Positions 8,151-16,525 of a DNA stretch of 64,000 nucleotides are shown piece after piece (the first letter of the stretch is position 1; the number at the start of each line of letters is the position of its first letter). This DNA is from Devosia salina (GTDB lineage: Bacteria > Pseudomonadota > Alphaproteobacteria > Rhizobiales > Devosiaceae). The translations under genes were made by a program, and so were the position numbers. The DNA lies in assembly GCF_019504385.1 (NCBI RefSeq), contig NZ_CP080590.1, positions 2,026,001 to 2,090,000 on the forward strand. The letters run 5' to 3'. The notes under the pieces were generated by a model, which saw only the letters and a list, made by a program, of their open reading frames with translations, ran no database searches and was not told where the DNA came from.

Positions 8151-9509
8151 CTAGTAGCGCTCGAAGCCGCGCTTGCGCTCCCAGTCGGTCACCCGGCGGT
8201 CATACTCGAACTGTTCCCATTCGGCCGTGTGCACATAATGGGCAACCACTTCGGGCCCCAGCGCCTCGGCCAGCATCTTTGAGCCGCGAAGCGCCCCAAT
8301 GGCATCGCGCAGCGTCTTGTGAACCTCCCGCAGCGACTGGCCCGAATAGGCGTCCCCGGAATAGCCCGGCTCCAGCTCGAGCTTTTCCTCGATGCCCTTG
8401 AGCCCGGCCGCCAGCAGCGCCGCGAAGGCCAGGTAGGGATTGAGGTCTGCGCCGCCGATGCGGCACTCGACGCGGATGCCCTTGCTGTGCTCGCCACAGA
8501 GACGGAAGCCCGCCGTACGGTTGTCCCGGCTCCAGATCGCCTTGGTCGGCGCGAAGGTGCCGACCTGGAAGCGCTTGTAGGAGTTGATATAGGGCGCAAG
8601 GAAATAGGTGATGTCCCCGGCATAGGTCAAAAGGCCCGCCATGAAGTGTTTCATCAGCCCGGACATGCCCAGCGCGTCCGCCTCGTCGAAGAATTGGTTC
8701 TTGCCGTCCCGGGCCAGCGACATATGAACATGGCTCGACGAGCCCGCCAGGTCATAGGCCCATTTCGACATGAAGGTGACGGCCTTGCCCTGGGCAAAGG
8801 CGATCTCCTTGGTGGCATTCTTGATCACCACATGCCGGTCGGCCATCTTGAGGGCCTCGGCATAGCGGACATTGATCTCCTCCTGCCCCGGGCCCCATTC
8901 ACCCTTCGAATTCTCCACCGGAATGCCGGAGGCGTTGAGGTGATTGCGCAGGGCGCGCATCACCCCCTCCTCCTTGCTGGTCTGGAAGATGTGATAGTCC
9001 TCGATATAGTAGCCCGCCGTCTGCAGATTGGCGTAGCCCTTCTCATGGGCGGACCGGAAACTCTCGTCGAAAAGGTAGAATTCCAGCTCGCTGGCGAAAT
9101 TGGCCGAAAGGCCCATTTCGGCGAGACGCGCGAGCTGGCGTTTCAGCACATTGCGCGGCGCGTGCGGGACCGGCTCGTGGTGATGGTCGACCACATCGGC
9201 GATGACGAGCGCGGTGCCCTCGAGCCAGGTGCACTTCATCAGCGTGCCCATGTCGGGCTTCATGACGAAATCGCCATAGCCCCTGCCCCAATTGGCTGCC
9301 TCGTAGCCGGGCACGGGCTCCATATCGATGTCGTCGGCCAGGAGATAGTCGCAGCCATGGGTTTCGTCGATGGCGCCTTCGAGAAAGAACTGGGCCTGGA
9401 AGCGCTTGCCGATCAGGCGCCCCTGCATGTCAGGGAAAGCCACCAGCACCGTGTCGATGCGGCCCGCTTCGACATCCTCGCGCAAGTGCTCAAGCGTATA
9501 GGCAGCCAT
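8151..9509 (-). CDS. Glutamine synthetase family gamma-glutamyl ligase
   Basis: A 452-residue protein with the glutamine synthetase N- and C-terminal domains. Metal and ATP segments are SELEFYLFD, GQEEINVRY and HVHMSL. RDNRTAGFRLCG and RIGGADLNPYLAFAALLAAG lie near the end. It lacks the adenylylation-site region of GlnA and matches the catabolic ligases (PuuA, IpuC, GlnA4-like) that attach glutamate to an amine. GGAG is placed before ATG 9509. In this operon it would gamma-glutamylate an imported amine or amino-alcohol, protecting it during oxidation by the two downstream dehydrogenases. The family is secure and the substrate is inference. Confidence 0.9.
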   Translation of the reverse strand: MAAYTLEHLREDVEAGRIDTVLVAFPDMQGRLIGKRFQAQFFLEGAIDETHGCDYLLADDIDMEPVPGYEAANWGRGYGDFVMKPDMGTLMKCTWLEGTALVIADVVDHHHEPVPHAPRNVLKRQLARLAEMGLSANFASELEFYLFDESFRSAHEKGYANLQTAGYYIEDYHIFQTSKEEGVMRALRNHLNASGIPVENSKGEWGPGQEEINVRYAEALKMADRHVVIKNATKEIAFAQGKAVTFMSKWAYDLAGSSSHVHMSLARDGKNQFFDEADALGMSGLMKHFMAGLLTYAGDITYFLAPYINSYKRFQVGTFAPTKAIWSRDNRTAGFRLCGEHSKGIRVECRIGGADLNPYLAFAALLAAGLKGIEEKLELEPGYSGDAYSGQSLREVHKTLRDAIGALRGSKMLAEALGPEVVAHYVHTAEWEQFEYDRRVTDWERKRGFERY

Positions 9510-9574
9510 CGTGAACTCCGCAAATCAGGCTGTGGGGTGAAAGCCGGCCGCGCGCACGCGACCGGCGCGAGCGA

Positions 9575-10639
9575 TCAGGAATACCGGTAGGGCGCCCCTG
9601 CCAGCTCCATGTCGGCATTGTACTTCTTGATGATCTCGACCACGCGGGCACTGCGCTCGGACTGGCCGGCGATCTCATCCCAGAACGCCAGGGCGTCGGT
9701 TTCCACCTGCTTCCATTCCTCTGCGGGAATGGTGGTCAGCTCGAGCTTGCCATTGATGCGGAAATTGGCTTCGCCATTCCAATACCAGTGCTGGCGATAA
9801 TAGTGCGAGCTGTCGATCATCATGCGGTAGAGCTGCTGCAGATGCGGCGGCAACTCGTTCCACTTGGCGGTATTGACGAAATAGGACCCGGCCCAGGCGC
9901 CCGAAAGCGGATTGGTCAGGTAATATTTGAGCACATTGGCCCAGCCCACCGTGTGCAGCTCCGTCGTGCCGCTCCAGCAGATGCCATCCAGTTCGCCCGT
10001 CTGCAGGGCCGGCTCGACGTCTTCATAGGGCAGCGACACCGGCACCACGCCATATTTCGAGAGGAACTGGCCGGCGGTGGGGAAAGTATAGACGCGCAAC
10101 CCGTTGAGATCGGCCAGGCTGCGGATCGGCTTGGTGGTGCCGAAATTGCAAGGGTCCCAGGCACCGGTGGAGAGCCAGGTCACGTCCGGGATTTCGGCAT
10201 AGGCCTCCTCCCAGATTTCCTTGAGGCCGCGCCAGTGCCAGAGCGCCGGAACGTCGAGCGAATAGCGCGATGCCAGCGGGAAATAGGCGCCGAACACCTT
10301 GACGTCGACCGGCGCGGCGGCGGAGTCGTCATCGCTCTGGGCGGCGTCGATCGTGCCCTGCTGCACCGCGCGGAACAGCTCGCCATGCGGCACCAGCTGG
10401 TCGGCGGTGTAGAGTTCGATCTCCATCTCGCCATTGGCCGCGGTGTTGAACCACTCGATGGCATTGCCCACCACATGTTCCGAAAGCGCCGGTCCGGCAT
10501 AGGTCTGCAGGCGCCAGCGGATCGGGGCCTGGGCGCGCACATGCGGCATGGCGAGCGTGGTGGCGCCAACGGCGCCGGCGGTCGCCAGGCCCGCCTTCTT
10601 GAAGAATTCACGTTTGGTAATTTTGGTCGTATCGGTCAT
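9575..10639 (-). CDS. TRAP transporter solute-binding protein (DctP family)
   Basis: A 354-residue periplasmic binding protein. The N-terminus KREFFKKAGLATAGAVGATT followed by MPHVRAQA is a secretion signal resembling a Tat signal but with a single Lys-Arg in place of Arg-Arg. The body has IRWRLQTY, the region with WLSTGAWDPCNFGTTKPIRS, and SLPYEDVEPALQTGELDG, typical of DctP proteins that bind larger organic acids. AAGGAAAGGG precedes ATG 10639, while an in-frame start further upstream lacks a ribosome site. It serves the DctQ and DctM genes immediately upstream in the same operon. Substrate unknown. Confidence 0.92.
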   Translation of the reverse strand: MTDTTKITKREFFKKAGLATAGAVGATTLAMPHVRAQAPIRWRLQTYAGPALSEHVVGNAIEWFNTAANGEMEIELYTADQLVPHGELFRAVQQGTIDAAQSDDDSAAAPVDVKVFGAYFPLASRYSLDVPALWHWRGLKEIWEEAYAEIPDVTWLSTGAWDPCNFGTTKPIRSLADLNGLRVYTFPTAGQFLSKYGVVPVSLPYEDVEPALQTGELDGICWSGTTELHTVGWANVLKYYLTNPLSGAWAGSYFVNTAKWNELPPHLQQLYRMMIDSSHYYRQHWYWNGEANFRINGKLELTTIPAEEWKQVETDALAFWDEIAGQSERSARVVEIIKKYNADMELAGAPYRYS

Positions 10640-10754
10640 GTCAGGATATCCCTTTCCTTGATGTGCCCGGGACGGTGCCAACTGCACCCGCATCCGCCCC
10701 GGTTCGAAAACCCACTCGCAAAATCGACGTCGACTCCTTTGCTCGCTGTTCGCC

Positions 10755-12080
10755 TCACCGCCCGATCATGACGCGGGGCAGCCAGAGCGCTATTTCGGGG
10801 AAGACCATGATGATGATCATCGAAATCACCATCAGCACGAAGAAGGGGGTGATCGAGCGATAGATATCGCTCAGCGTGATCTCGGGCGGCGCAAGCGCGC
10901 GCATCAGGAACAGATTGTACCCGAAGGGCGGGGTGATATAGGCGATCTGGCAGGTGATCGTGTAGAGCACGCCGAACCAGATCGGGTTGAACCCCAACTC
11001 GATCACCAGCGGAATATAGAGCGGCGCGACGATCACCAGCATGGCCGTGTCGTCGAGAAATATCCCCAGCACGATAAAGCTCGCCAGCATGGCAATGAGG
11101 ATCATCCAGGGGTCGAGGTCCCAGGTGTTGAGCAGCAGGTTCTCGATGGCCCGGATCGCCCCCAGCCCGTCATAGACCGACGAGAAGCACAGCGCCGCCA
11201 TGATGATCCAGAGGAACATGGTCGAGACCATCAGCGTGTTGCGCGTGCAGGCCTCGAGAATGGTCCAGTTCAGCCGACGCGAGAACAGGGCCGCCAGCGT
11301 CGCCAGCAGCGCACCGACAGCGGAGCTTTCCACTAGGCTGGTCACCCCAGTCAGGAACAGGCCCATCATCAGCCCGAATACACCCAGCGGCAGGATGCCG
11401 GCGCGAGCCAGGGCGATCTTTTCCGCGGTAGACATGCTCTCGCGCTCTTCGGCCGGCAGCACCGGCGCCAGCTCGGGTTGAATGCGGCAGCGGACATAGA
11501 TATAGATGGCAAAAAGGGCCGCCATCAGCAGGCCCGGGAAGATGCCGGCCAGCCAGAGTTGCAGCACGGGCTGGCGCGCGATCATGGCGTAGAGCACCAG
11601 CACGACGCTGGGCGGGATGAGAATGCCCAGGGCCGAACCGCCCTGGATGACCCCCGTGACCATGACCTTGTCATAGCCGCGCCGCAGCAATTCGGGCAGC
11701 GCCACAGTCGCGCCAATGGCCATGCCGGCCACCGACAGGCCGTTCATGCAGGAAATCAGCACCATCAGCCCGATCGTGCCGATGGCGAGCCCACCGCGCA
11801 TGCCGCCGAACCAGACATGGAACATGCGATAAAGGTTCGAGGCGATGCCGCTCTCGGACAGCATGTAGCCCATGAACACAAAGAACGGCACGGTGATCAG
11901 CGGATACCAGTTGAGCACCTGGATGGCCGCGTTGAATGGCATTTCCACCGCGCCATTGCCCCAGAGCCAGAGCGCTGCCGCCGAGCCGACAAAGCCGATG
12001 ACGCCGAACACCCGCTGGCCGGTCAGCATCAGGACCAGCATGGTGGCGAACATGAAGATAGTGATGAATTCCGAACTCAT
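10755..12080 (-). CDS. TRAP transporter large permease (DctM family)
   Basis: A 441-residue protein, almost entirely hydrophobic, with about twelve helices: the DctM channel of a TRAP uptake system. Motifs include GLSVAGMAIGATVALPELLRRG and ALGILIPPSVVLVLYA. ATG 12080 overlaps the stop of the small permease gene by four bases (ATGA), so the two are co-translated. The following binding-protein gene begins 115 bases downstream with no clear terminator between. Uptake would be driven by the sodium or proton gradient, as in other TRAP systems. Confidence 0.93.
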   Translation of the reverse strand: MSSEFITIFMFATMLVLMLTGQRVFGVIGFVGSAAALWLWGNGAVEMPFNAAIQVLNWYPLITVPFFVFMGYMLSESGIASNLYRMFHVWFGGMRGGLAIGTIGLMVLISCMNGLSVAGMAIGATVALPELLRRGYDKVMVTGVIQGGSALGILIPPSVVLVLYAMIARQPVLQLWLAGIFPGLLMAALFAIYIYVRCRIQPELAPVLPAEERESMSTAEKIALARAGILPLGVFGLMMGLFLTGVTSLVESSAVGALLATLAALFSRRLNWTILEACTRNTLMVSTMFLWIIMAALCFSSVYDGLGAIRAIENLLLNTWDLDPWMILIAMLASFIVLGIFLDDTAMLVIVAPLYIPLVIELGFNPIWFGVLYTITCQIAYITPPFGYNLFLMRALAPPEITLSDIYRSITPFFVLMVISMIIIMVFPEIALWLPRVMIGR

Positions 12081-12589
12081 GCCATGGGCCTCCCCATGGC
12101 AGTCGCCACGTCCTTGCAGAGATTGGAAATCGCCTGCAGCAGCATGAGGATAATGCCCAGCGTCATCAGTGACTTCACCGGCCACATCAGCGGCGCCCAG
12201 GCGCTGTAGTTCTTCTGGCCATAGACCAGCGCATATTCCGTGCTCGACCAGCCGCCGCGCACCATGACGATCAGGTAGAAGATCACGAACCCAATGGTGA
12301 TCGCATCGGTGATCGCCTTCTGCCGGGCACTGAGCCGGCTGTAGAACAGGTCCATGCGCACATGAGCGTTTTCCTGCAGCGAATAGGCCGCGCCGAGCAG
12401 GAAATAGGCCGCCAGCATGAACTGGGTCATTTCCAGCGCCCAGTTGATCGGCACGCCGAAGAACAGGCGAGAGAAGGTCGAGGCCAGCTGCACCCCGCCC
12501 ATGGCAAATAACAGCAGCATCGCCACCCGCCCCACGGCGCGATTGATCCGATCGACGATCCTGACGAAGAGCCTTATCGGTCCGGGCAC
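12077..12589 (-). CDS. TRAP transporter small permease (DctQ family)
   Basis: A 170-residue membrane protein with four predicted helices, including ALEMTQFMLAAYFLLGAAYSL and the HVRMDLFYSRLS loop that marks DctQ subunits. The start is GTG 12589, preceded by AAAGGA at good distance. It ends in a four-base overlap with the DctM gene. It lies 33 bases downstream of the N-formylglutamate-amidohydrolase-like gene on the same strand. Confidence 0.92.
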   Translation of the reverse strand: MPGPIRLFVRIVDRINRAVGRVAMLLLFAMGGVQLASTFSRLFFGVPINWALEMTQFMLAAYFLLGAAYSLQENAHVRMDLFYSRLSARQKAITDAITIGFVIFYLIVMVRGGWSSTEYALVYGQKNYSAWAPLMWPVKSLMTLGIILMLLQAISNLCKDVATAMGRPMA

Positions 12590-12622
12590 TATGGGCGTCC
12601 TTTCTGGCTCTGGGTCAGCATC

Positions 12623-13390
12623 TCAGCTCCTCGTGTCCGTGAGGTCCCGGCGGGCGGCCTCGAGGCAACGCGCCAACCGGGTGGCCCACAACGCGACGCC
12701 GTCGTCGGAGCGGATTTCGTCATTGCGGATTTCGATCATCGTGGCCGGCAGACCCCGCCCATCGCCGTGCTTTTCCAGCGTCAGGGTGACGCCATTGAGC
12801 GCCGCATAGGGTTCGTTCCAGCCGATGTTCAGGCCCCGTTCGTCCTCGGCCAGGGCGCGCTGCAATGCCCGGGTGAACGTCATATCCTTGCCGTGGATGA
12901 GACCGATCGGCCAGGGACGCGCCTTGCCGAGAAAGACCGGCGTGAAGGAGTGCATGCAGACCAGGATGGCTTCGCGGCCCAGTTCCCGCCGCCTGTCCAG
13001 CACGCGCTCGATCGCATCGTGATACGGGCGATGATAGTTCTCTATGCGGAACTGGCGCTCCCCTTGCGGAAGGTTCTCGTTCGCCGCAATCCGGGTCGCT
13101 TCCGACAGTGTCCAGATCAGGTCTGGCGCGTCGAGGTCGCGATTGGCGTCGATTACGAGGCGCGAGACCGTCGACTCCACCAGCGGCGCATCGAGAAGCC
13201 GCGAAAGGTGCTGGCTGACCGGCAGCGCGCCCGGGTCCCACGCAATGTGGCTAGCGCGCTCGGCTTCGCTCAGCCCCATATCGCCATATTGGGGCGGGAT
13301 GCGGCGCGAGGCGTGGTCGCAGACCAGCACGAAGGGCGACGCGCCCTCCGCGTTACTGACCAGAACTGGCTTTTCCCCTGTCTCGCTCAT
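12623..13390 (-). CDS. N-formylglutamate amidohydrolase family protein
   Basis: A 255-residue member of the N-formylglutamate deformylase-like family. The zinc-site segments are VCDHASRRIPPQYG at the N-terminus, VDANRDLDAP and the LVCMHSFTPVF block with its His. It is the first gene of the minus-strand operon and reads away from the RpiR regulator at 13463. Real HutG enzymes sit with histidine-utilisation genes, and none are here. I therefore infer that it hydrolyses a related N-acyl or gamma-glutamyl amide, possibly the end product of the ligase/dehydrogenase steps encoded downstream. Confidence 0.85.
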   Translation of the reverse strand: MSETGEKPVLVSNAEGASPFVLVCDHASRRIPPQYGDMGLSEAERASHIAWDPGALPVSQHLSRLLDAPLVESTVSRLVIDANRDLDAPDLIWTLSEATRIAANENLPQGERQFRIENYHRPYHDAIERVLDRRRELGREAILVCMHSFTPVFLGKARPWPIGLIHGKDMTFTRALQRALAEDERGLNIGWNEPYAALNGVTLTLEKHGDGRGLPATMIEIRNDEIRSDDGVALWATRLARCLEAARRDLTDTRS

Positions 13391-13414
13391 TTCCCTCTAC
13401 GCCTGAGCGATTAA

Positions 13415-13438
13415 TTTCTGTAACAGTAGTTCCACAAA
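13415..13438. promoter_or_regulatory. Candidate RpiR operator (imperfect dyad)
   Basis: Half-site TTTCTGTAAC, a four-base centre AGTA, and half-site GTTCCACAAA form a dyad with 8 of 10 positions paired. It lies in the 72-base gap between the divergent amidohydrolase and RpiR genes, where a local regulator would act on both. Assignment to RpiR is inference from symmetry and position. Confidence 0.45.
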
Positions 13439-13462
13439 CTCGAAATCTGTCAATGCTGAAAC

Positions 13463-14311
13463 GTGAGGTTCATGGTGGAGGGGAAAACCGTTGCAGCAAG
13501 AATCCACGATCTGCATGGCGAGCTGACCGGCGCAGGCCGCAAGGCGGCGCGGGGATTGCTCGGGAATTATCCGCTGCTCGGGCTCGCACCAGTGGCCGAG
13601 TTCGCCACCGGTGCCGGCGTCAGTGCCGCTACCGTGGTGCGCTTCGTGGCCCAGCTGGGCTTCAAGTCCTATCCTGATTTCCAGCGGGCCCTGCGGGACG
13701 AGCTCGAAGAGCGCTCGAAATCGCCACTGGAGCGGCCGGCCCTCCTGCCCTCCGCTGACGAAGGTGGTTTCCTCGCTGGTTACCTCCACCAGGCCGCACA
13801 GCGGGCCCATGAGACGGTTCAGCTTATCCCGGACTGGGAGTTCGAGGCGGTGTGCCAGAAGCTGTCCGAGACCAAGGGCCGATGTTTCCTGGCCGGCGGT
13901 CGGTTCACCGACTTTCTGGCCGGCTATTTCGAAGCGCATCTGCGCGTCGTGCGGCCGGGGCTAAGCCGCTTCGACGGCCGCCTGGCCACCCGGGCCGACC
14001 AGCTGATCGACGTGCGGCCGGGCGATCTCGCCGTCTTGTTCGACGTGCGCCGCTACGACGACAGCCTGCTCGATACCGCCGCCGAACTGGCCCGCAAGCG
14101 CGCCCATATCGTGTTGATCACCGATGAATGGGTCAGCCCGGTCTCCCGCCACGCCAGGCACGTCCTGCCATGCTGCACGGAAACCGGTCGCACCTGGGAC
14201 GCCAATGGCGCCATCCTGGCCCTGGTCGAGGCCTTGATTGCGCGCACAACCGAGTTGAGCTGGGCCAGCGCCAGCAAGCGCATGGGGGCGCTGGAGCATC
14301 GGAGCTCCTAG
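13463..14311 (+). CDS. MurR/RpiR family transcriptional regulator
   Basis: A 282-residue regulator with the RpiR layout. The N-terminal helix-turn-helix contains TGAGVSAATVVRFVAQLGFKSYPDF, given here as two halves around VVRFV. The C-terminal sugar-isomerase (SIS) fold contains the RCFLAGGRFTDFLAGYF segment. The start may be GTG 13463 or ATG 13472, and neither has a strong ribosome site. Orientation opposite to the TRAP/ligase operon suggests that it controls that operon. The SIS domain probably binds a phosphorylated or carboxylated intermediate of the pathway. The SIS domain lacks the usual Ser-rich phosphosugar loop, so the ligand may not be a phosphosugar (inference). Confidence 0.88.
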   Translation: MRFMVEGKTVAARIHDLHGELTGAGRKAARGLLGNYPLLGLAPVAEFATGAGVSAATVVRFVAQLGFKSYPDFQRALRDELEERSKSPLERPALLPSADEGGFLAGYLHQAAQRAHETVQLIPDWEFEAVCQKLSETKGRCFLAGGRFTDFLAGYFEAHLRVVRPGLSRFDGRLATRADQLIDVRPGDLAVLFDVRRYDDSLLDTAAELARKRAHIVLITDEWVSPVSRHARHVLPCCTETGRTWDANGAILALVEALIARTTELSWASASKRMGALEHRSS

Positions 14312-14401
14312 CCCATGCCGGCCGCTCACCCTCGGCTTGATCTGCCTCAAAATGCATCCCCGCAGCCTGTGCATTGATCGATCGTCACGGAGTGCAACCC
14401 A

Positions 14402-15100
14402 ATGAGACTATCGACACATCCCGAGGATCACCGGCTGGAGCGCATCGGTTGGCTGAGAGCGGCCATCCTCGGCGCCAATGACGGCATTGTTTCCACGGCC
14501 AGTCTCATCATTGGCGTGGCAGCCGCTTCGGGTGGCCAGGCCGAGACGCTTGTGGCCGGGGTGGCGGGGCTCGTGGCCGGTGCAATGTCCATGGCCGCCG
14601 GCGAATATGTCTCGGTCAGCTCACAAGCGGACACCGAGGCAGCCAGCCTGGCCAAGGAACGCGCTGAACTCGCCTCCCAACCGGCATTCGAACACGCCGA
14701 ACTCGCGGCCATCTATGTCGAACGCGGCCTCGATCCGGCCCTTGCCGATCAGGTCGCGACCCAGTTGATGGCACGCGATGCCCTCGGGGCCCATGCACGG
14801 GACGAGTTGGGGATTTCCGACATCACCTCGGCAAGGCCCGTCCAGGCCGCCTTGACCTCAGCACTGACATTCGCAATCGGCGCTGCGCTGCCGCTCCTGA
14901 TGGTCCTGGTGGCGCCGGTATCTCTGATCATCTGGGTGGTGGCCGCCGCTTCACTCGTCTTTCTCGGACTGCTCGGCTTCATCGGCGCGCAGGCCGGCGG
15001 CGCAGAACCCTGGCGGCCCACCTTCCGGGTGCTGTTCTGGGGGGCGCTGGCAATGGCGATCACCGCCGGGATCGGCACCGTTTTCGGAATCGTCGCCTAG
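14402..15100 (+). CDS. VIT1/CCC1 family iron/manganese transporter
   Basis: A 232-residue membrane protein with the hallmark start WLRAAILGANDGIVSTASLI and the following AAGEYVSVSSQADTE segment. A cytoplasmic acidic/His helical region precedes three C-terminal helices. This is the vacuolar iron transporter-like fold, which moves Fe2+ or Mn2+ out of the cytoplasm in exchange for protons. GGAG lies nine bases before ATG 14402. It sits just after the RpiR gene but belongs functionally with no obvious neighbour except the DUF302 gene 25 bases downstream. Confidence 0.92.
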   Translation: MRLSTHPEDHRLERIGWLRAAILGANDGIVSTASLIIGVAAASGGQAETLVAGVAGLVAGAMSMAAGEYVSVSSQADTEAASLAKERAELASQPAFEHAELAAIYVERGLDPALADQVATQLMARDALGAHARDELGISDITSARPVQAALTSALTFAIGAALPLLMVLVAPVSLIIWVVAAASLVFLGLLGFIGAQAGGAEPWRPTFRVLFWGALAMAITAGIGTVFGIVA

Positions 15101-15125
15101 CAGTTCGAACCAGAAAGGATTTTCC

Positions 15126-15512
15126 ATGTACACCTTCGACAAGATATTGCCCGCGACCGATTTCGACGGCGCCATCGCCCGCACCCGTGCGGTCCTGGCC
15201 GACCACGGCTTTGGCGTGCTGACCGAGATCGACGTGCAGAAGACCATGATGACCAAGCTGGGCGCACAAATCCCCCGCTACACCATCCTGGGGGCCTGCA
15301 ACCCCAAAATGGCCCTCGAAGCCATGCGCATCGAGCCGCGCGTCGGTGCCATGCTGCCCTGCAACGTGATCGTGCGCGAACTGGACAATGGCGGGGTGGA
15401 GGTCAGTGCCATCGATCCCGTCGCTTCGATGCAGGCCATCGACAACGACACCCTCAAGACCGTTGCCGGCCAAGTTCGGGCCATGCTGTCCGACGTGGTG
15501 AAGAGCCTCTGA
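15126..15512 (+). CDS. DUF302 family protein
   Basis: A 128-residue protein made of a single DUF302 domain. It includes VLADHGFGVLTEIDVQ at the start, YTILGACNPKMALEAM in the middle and MLPCNVIVRE before a C-terminal helix. There is no signal peptide. AAAGGA precedes ATG 15126. It likely shares a transcript with the VIT1 gene, 25 bases upstream. DUF302 proteins are small cytoplasmic proteins of unknown function, often near metal, sulfur or redox genes. Confidence 0.9.
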   Translation: MYTFDKILPATDFDGAIARTRAVLADHGFGVLTEIDVQKTMMTKLGAQIPRYTILGACNPKMALEAMRIEPRVGAMLPCNVIVRELDNGGVEVSAIDPVASMQAIDNDTLKTVAGQVRAMLSDVVKSL

Positions 15513-15583
15513 CCCTGCCCCTGCATGGCTCTCGGGCCACGCTGCAGTTGGCAATCCCGAACCCGGGGACCGCGTCAAGCCCG

Positions 15584-16525
15584 TCACCGGGCAAAGGCGC
15601 CACACCCAACCAGTTCACGCCCCATGCCGGTCTCGGCAATCAGGACGGCGCTCAGCCCCTCGGCTCTGCACATCTCCTCGGCGCGCTGCCGCCCCGCGAC
15701 CAGCAATGCCGTCGCCCAGGCGTCTGCGAGAACGCAATCGGGCATCTGCACTGTCACCGAAACCAGGTCGCTCTCCACCGGGACACCACTGCGAGGGTCG
15801 ATGGTGTGGCTTATCCATCGATCCCCGACCAGACGCCGATGCCGATAGCTGCCCGAAGTGGCCAGCGAAGCATTGTGGATTTCGAGGCGCGCTGCGATAT
15901 CCCGGCGATCCGCGTCCGGCGCCTCGAGGGCCACCGCCCAGGGCCGGCCGTCGCCACGGAAGCCGCCGGCCTGCACCTCGCCGTCTATGCTGACGAGATA
16001 ATCTTGAACGCCGAAATCCTCCATGGTCCTGGCCATCAGGTCCACCGCAAACCCCTTGGCAATGCCGGACAGGTCCAACGCGACCGGTTCCAGGCGCCGC
16101 GCCCGCAGGCCGCCCATGTCGATTTCGAGCGCCGGCCCGGTCGACCGCTCGCCTCCAGCAGGCGTCTCCGGCCGTGCCGGTGGGCCGAACCCGGCGGTCT
16201 GCACGGCGCCCAGAACCGCCATGTCGAACAGTCCGCCCGAGCGCTGTCGCACGCCCTCTCCCAGCGCCAGGACATAGGCCAGTTCGTCCGGTATGGACAT
16301 CCAGGCGCCCACAGCCATGCGGTTGAGCCGCATCAGGTTCGAATCCGGTTTCCAGGTCGACATCTGTTGATCGACGCGGTGGCAGGCCTCGGCCAGGGCG
16401 TGCTCGAGCACATGCCGATCCAGCGCATGCTGGGCGTGAGCCAGGGCGGACCAGCGCGTTCCCATGGTCGGGCCACTCAGGGCAAGCTGCGCCGCCGGCT
16501 CACTTCTGCAAGGTTCAGTAGACAT
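15584..16525 (-). CDS. apbE: FAD:protein FMN transferase (ApbE)
   Basis: A 313-residue ApbE-family flavin transferase, which attaches FMN covalently to Ser or Thr of extracytoplasmic redox proteins. Visible family features are SGPTMGTRWSA near the N-terminus, VDQQMSTWKPDSNLMRLN, LDLSGIAKGFAVDLMA and a C-terminal THTIDPRSG-like SHTIDPRSGVPV. ATG 16525 overlaps the upstream reductase gene by 11 bases; a second in-frame ATG lies at 16534. No signal peptide is apparent. It is the last gene of an operon with DUF2271 and PepSY/flavodoxin proteins, and the DUF2271 protein carries a likely target motif. Confidence 0.93.
   Translation of the reverse strand: MSTEPCRSEPAAQLALSGPTMGTRWSALAHAQHALDRHVLEHALAEACHRVDQQMSTWKPDSNLMRLNRMAVGAWMSIPDELAYVLALGEGVRQRSGGLFDMAVLGAVQTAGFGPPARPETPAGGERSTGPALEIDMGGLRARRLEPVALDLSGIAKGFAVDLMARTMEDFGVQDYLVSIDGEVQAGGFRGDGRPWAVALEAPDADRRDIAARLEIHNASLATSGSYRHRRLVGDRWISHTIDPRSGVPVESDLVSVTVQMPDCVLADAWATALLVAGRQRAEEMCRAEGLSAVLIAETGMGRELVGCGAFAR

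Noticed and set aside
8319..9590. Long plus-strand open frame opposite the glutamine-synthetase-like gene
   Set aside because: Antisense shadow; the minus-strand frame has full family motifs and operon context.
12623..13390. Histidine-utilisation (HutG) role for the N-formylglutamate amidohydrolase
   Set aside because: No hutU, hutH, hutI or hutF nearby, and the operon encodes a TRAP importer, a ligase and dehydrogenases.
14374..14387. TTGAT-N4-CGTCA near the VIT1 start
   Set aside because: Only one half of an FNR box matches, with two mismatches in the other half; too weak to call.
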